A stretch of 64,000 nt of DNA from Dillenia suffruticosa (taxonomy: Eukaryota; Streptophyta; Magnoliopsida; Dilleniales; Dilleniaceae): positions 10,576,174-10,640,173 of the forward strand of contig JAVTVX010000002.1 of assembly GCA_033439265.1 (NCBI GenBank), written 5' to 3'. Numbering within the stretch: position 1 is the first letter of the stretch; the number at the start of each line of letters is the position of its first letter. Positions 60,215-64,000 of the stretch are shown piece after piece. The notes under the pieces are model-generated. The model was given only the letters and a program-made list of their open reading frames with translations, was not told where the DNA came from and made no database searches. Both the position numbers and the translations under genes were made by a program.

Positions 60215-60520
60215 CCGGAAATAACCCATCTTTATCGCGTCTTGAACCCGCGACACCACGTGGCAGCACGCAGTTGGCCGAAGGACACATGTCGCGTCTT
60301 CAAGACGCAACAAGCCGCCGCCCGCGGCGATCCTCTCTCCCTCCCTCGTCCGCCCTCGGCGATCTCTCTCCCTTCCTCCCCCGCCCGCTGCTTCGCTCTG
60401 CTCCCCTCCCTCCCCCCACGGCTCTCTCTCTCTCCCTTTACCCTCCACCCGCGGCACTACAACTCCCTCCCTCCCTCCGCAGCCCCTTCTCTCTACCTTC
60501 CCCCTTCGCCCCCTGGACGG
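60215..60520. repeat. Diverged or partial relative of the palindromic element
   Basis: AATAACCCATCTTTATCGCG followed by TTGAACCCGCGACA and TGTCGCGTCTTCAAGACGC repeats the terminal hairpin vocabulary of 58654-59927. It then runs into a CT-rich array (CTCTCTCCCTCCCTC). The pieces are in a different arrangement, no second arm is seen, and no target duplication was found. Confidence 0.6.
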
Positions 60521-63500
60521 GTTGTCAAATCCTTCAAATTAATACTTATTTCCCCAATGCAACAAACTGTAGTAATAGTGATTACTAGGTCAAATCTCAA
60601 GATAACTAATTAATTCAATTTTTTAGTTAATGTTAAAAATAAGTTGAGAGTTTTCAAACAATTTGCTAAAATAAAAATTCCTAAATAAAAATTAATAACC
60701 TAAAAATAAGAAACAAATCAACAATGCAAAATACTAAAATTTAAGGAAGAAATTCAATTTATCAAATTCCGATCAATAGTTCATATATTCGATTGTCTTA
60801 TTGATTATTGATTGAAAATATTATTCTTGCAATTCAAGTATTTAATCTTAAATCTATTAAGATAACCATAATAAATTTTGTATTTTCCTAATTTAATCGA
60901 TCAAACCCAGTATCTAATCGAAATTTATCATTAACCGACTGGGTACGATAGCGTTCCATATCAATATAATGATAGTATTACGTTTTGTGAAAATAATTAA
61001 ACCAAAATATAAACCATTGGGATAGCCACAATTATTCAACTCTATTCTATTGATTCCCTAGGTCAATTGAATACTGGTAAAAGACTTATAAACAAAAATA
61101 ACCTGGTTACTACTTGTACCATTCGTTCATGACAATTACAGATCACTGAATTCTTGGATAGTAATAGAAAAATTAATATTGAATTAAATTGTCAAATTAA
61201 CCAATATTATGTTTCCCTAAAATTAAATTAAGAATCAACGAATACTTGAATAAAAGACAAAAAATTAAATTAAATACCTAAACTCACAATGAAAAACAAT
61301 CGATTAAAATCCTCATTGAATCAGAATAAAAAAAACTAACCACTTATGGTGGTAAGTATCAACACACGAAAATTAATGTTCCTAAAAATAATAAAAAAAT
61401 AAAAAACTAATGAGAGAATAAGCCCTTGACTTCTTGTGACTTCGGTTTCTTCCAGAAGATGCAGCCGTCTCCTATGGAATTAATGTCTGAATGTACAACC
61501 CTTTTGTGTAAGAAGAATAAAGGAATGGGCAGCCGGCTCTCTTGAGGAAATAAGAAAGAAATAGTAACTGCCCCTGCCTATTTTTGGAGTTCTCATGAAA
61601 AATAATGCAACTTTCCTGAGAAAAGGTCAAAATGTGGATAACCTGACAGCTTCTCTCTTTTTTTTTTGGAATGTAAAGAATGGCATGTCCTTCTTTGGTT
61701 CCCTTTAAGAATTAAGAATATAAGTGGCCTCCAACCTCTTCTTGAAAATAGCAACATAACCCTTTAGTAACACTTTCCTTCCTTCTAGTCTTCCAAATCG
61801 ATTAGAAATCTTCTTATTAAGTAAATTCCAAACCCCACTCCTACTAAAAAAACAACTTTTTACTAAATATAAAAAAAAACCTCTACTAGAATGCTGATTT
61901 TAAAATTCAAGCTCCTTTTCTTCAAAGTCCCAATAAGATGCCTTGATCTAATTAGCTCCAAAATTTGCTTCATTAAGCCCAATTTGCTCAAGGTCTTCAA
62001 ATCCAATCTCTTAAAAATAAAATTCAATAAAACTAACAATTAGGGTATTAAACAATTCAAATTCAAACCATGATAATAATAATAAATTCAATAAATTGCA
62101 TGTTATCAAATTCTTTCACACCAAACCAATACTTGTCCTCAAGCATTTACTATCCCAATGTCATACAACCATTTTCCTTTTCACTCCTTCCCCTCCTTCA
62201 TTTCATCACTCAACAACCTCAAGCAGCACACATTGAAATATTCAAGCTAGAGCCACAATTTAGAGAGCAAGTAATCATAGTTTTTATAACTTTAAAAGAA
62301 AATATAGGCATCCTAATAGACTCAACAATCTCATCAAAATTCAATGTAACAAGATCCGTTACCTTTACAAGGAGATCGCTCTATGCACTTAAGTGTTTAA
62401 AGGGAATTTATCGATAACTCTCAAAATCAAAGTATAGTATGCTATTACCATAGACTTGCTTATTAATCAAATCTCCACCACTGAATATAAAAATTCAAAA
62501 CAAAAATCCGGAAATCTTTACAAGGGTTGTAACTTGGTTTGGGTAAAGGTAGGGTAAAGGTAAATATGATGTGTAATGTATATTGAAGAAACATGTTAAA
62601 GAGTATAAAACATTCCTACTATCAAACCCATCCCATATCATGAAGTACAATTAATCCAAAGAAGAATAACCCAAGCAAGATCATTTCATTCCTTGATCCA
62701 ACTTCTAAATTTTTTTTTTTTTTTTGTCGATCAAACAAACTCGAGGATGAATGAATATGTGGTATACATACAAATCACTCCCAATCATATGAATAAGTCT
62801 TTAAAAACAATCCCCAACATAAAAAATTCCCATTCCCTTTACAAATAACCACTCATTCAAACTCTAAACACATGCTTCTTTGATATGAGGACCAAAAGAA
62901 GGTTAACCGTAAAAAAAAGAACTCTATGTGACAATTTATGAGGTTATAAACAAATAAAAGGGAATAAAGGCTCAATTGGGTTTACTAGGGGATGAATATG
63001 CCCAAGGAGATCCTTTTAAGATAGTCAAAATGTGCAAATCTAATTGCCCCCATCATATTAATACATGAATTCATGAATGTGGTCTTGAAAAGCATTGTAA
63101 AGCAAGTTCTAAAATAAACATGCTATGATTGATGCACGCATATGAAAAATTATTAGAACAAAGATGATAATATGCTTTTAAGGCTCAAATGCTCACAAAA
63201 GTGTGTAATATTGTATCGAATCTTGCACATTTGCATCTAATTCAATCATCACAGTCAATAGAATGCTTAAAACAATTTTTATCCAAAATACAACTAATCA
63301 TACTTGACTCTTTTATGAGTTTCAACTCAAATCGACAATATATACTAACTCAAAGATCATTTTCAGATGAAAATGAAAAGAGTGTGGATGGTGAAACGGC
63401 TGTTGATGTGTGAGGAGGGGTTTGAATCTTTAATCAAAAGGAACAATGGATGGTGAAGATGAGTGATGAGTGATGATTGAAGGTTGCAATTGAACGATGG

Positions 63501-64000
63501 AAGGGGATGATTGAAAGAGTCGAACGTAGAAAAAAATGAATGAAGGTAGTCTCTCTTTTCTCTCTTTCGTCTCACCCTTTTTTTTTGTAATGACTCCAAA
63601 CCGTGTGATCATCTCTTGAGAGAGGGAGTGTTTCAGTCCGAACTATGACACCTTATTCAGCAAACCGCGTGATCATCTGGTAGAAAGGGAACTGCTTTTG
63701 TTCAAAATTTGACTGTCGCTCTATTTGTACTTGGCTTGAGAAAATTGCTGGACACATGTAAAAATTAAGAGAAGAGATAAATAACACTAATAAAACACTT
63801 AAAATTGAATAAATGAAATTACTAAAAATTAAATCAAACTCTTAAAAAATTTGGGTTGCCTCCCAACAAGGGCAATTATTTAACGTCGTTATGCTAAACG
63901 GTTTCATGGTTGATTCAGCTGGAGGAATAATTTGGAGATGTCAATATAATGTCCAACATTGTAAAAATCTCTATATCATCGTGAAATATTTTCAGCCTAT
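60521..64000. other. AT-rich gene-free DNA, possibly LTR-retrotransposon derived
   Basis: No coding domain on either strand. The phrase GGGTTGCCTCCCAACAAG near 63853-63870, with a following AACGTCGTT, is one I associate with non-coding parts of large plant gypsy-type elements (Athila/Tat style or their non-autonomous derivatives). The long unstructured sequence before it would fit. No LTR pair or primer site was found within the window, so the element, if real, runs off the right edge. Confidence 0.35.

Noticed and set aside
1-64000. CRISPR arrays, riboswitches, operons or bacterial defence systems
   Set aside because: The sequence is plant nuclear DNA; none of the tandem repeats has the regular repeat-spacer structure of a CRISPR array.

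Overview
The window is nuclear DNA of a flowering plant, almost certainly a eudicot. The genes have many short exons with GT/AG introns, intergenic DNA is AT-rich with many (GA)n/(CT)n runs, and plant transposons and a fossil plant pararetrovirus lie between the genes. No bacterial features, rRNA or intact tRNA genes were seen.

Layout. 0.56-1.24 kb: decayed fragment of an endogenous caulimovirid. 3.35-8.05 kb (minus): decayed Ty3/gypsy element whose LTRs I could not delimit. 16.1-20.1 kb (plus): intact seven-coding-exon WD40 gene of the WDR44-like plant family. 20.8-40.3 kb (minus): a complete but dead RSM22/METTL17-type gene (mitochondrial small-ribosomal-subunit assembly factor). Twelve exons can be traced with legible splice sites, but they carry nonsense codons, frame breaks and a whole Ty1/copia element inside exon 2. 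Its introns hold a three-copy 228-bp minisatellite, a second Ty1/copia element inside another degenerate repeat, an Au-type SINE and a processed pseudogene of an RRM protein. 43.7-46.6 kb (minus): intact eight-exon short-chain dehydrogenase gene with a non-autonomous hAT element in its last intron. 54.2-58.1 kb (minus): intact eleven-exon trehalase gene (GH37). 58.65-59.93 kb: a 1.27-kb Mutator-like palindrome with purine-rich and pyrimidine-rich arms and a 9-bp target-site duplication. 60.2-60.5 kb: a diverged relative of that palindrome. 60.5-64 kb: gene-free AT-rich DNA, possibly LTR-retrotransposon derived.

The three intact genes (WD40 scaffold, SDR oxidoreductase, trehalase) have no evident shared pathway. 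The main story is the locus history: one gene copy was lost, and retrotransposons, a SINE, a retrocopy and minisatellites accumulated over 19.5 kb, while adjacent genes kept uninterrupted frames through every splice junction. Exon coordinates were derived by hand from reading frames, splice dinucleotides and family knowledge; no alignment or transcript data were available.
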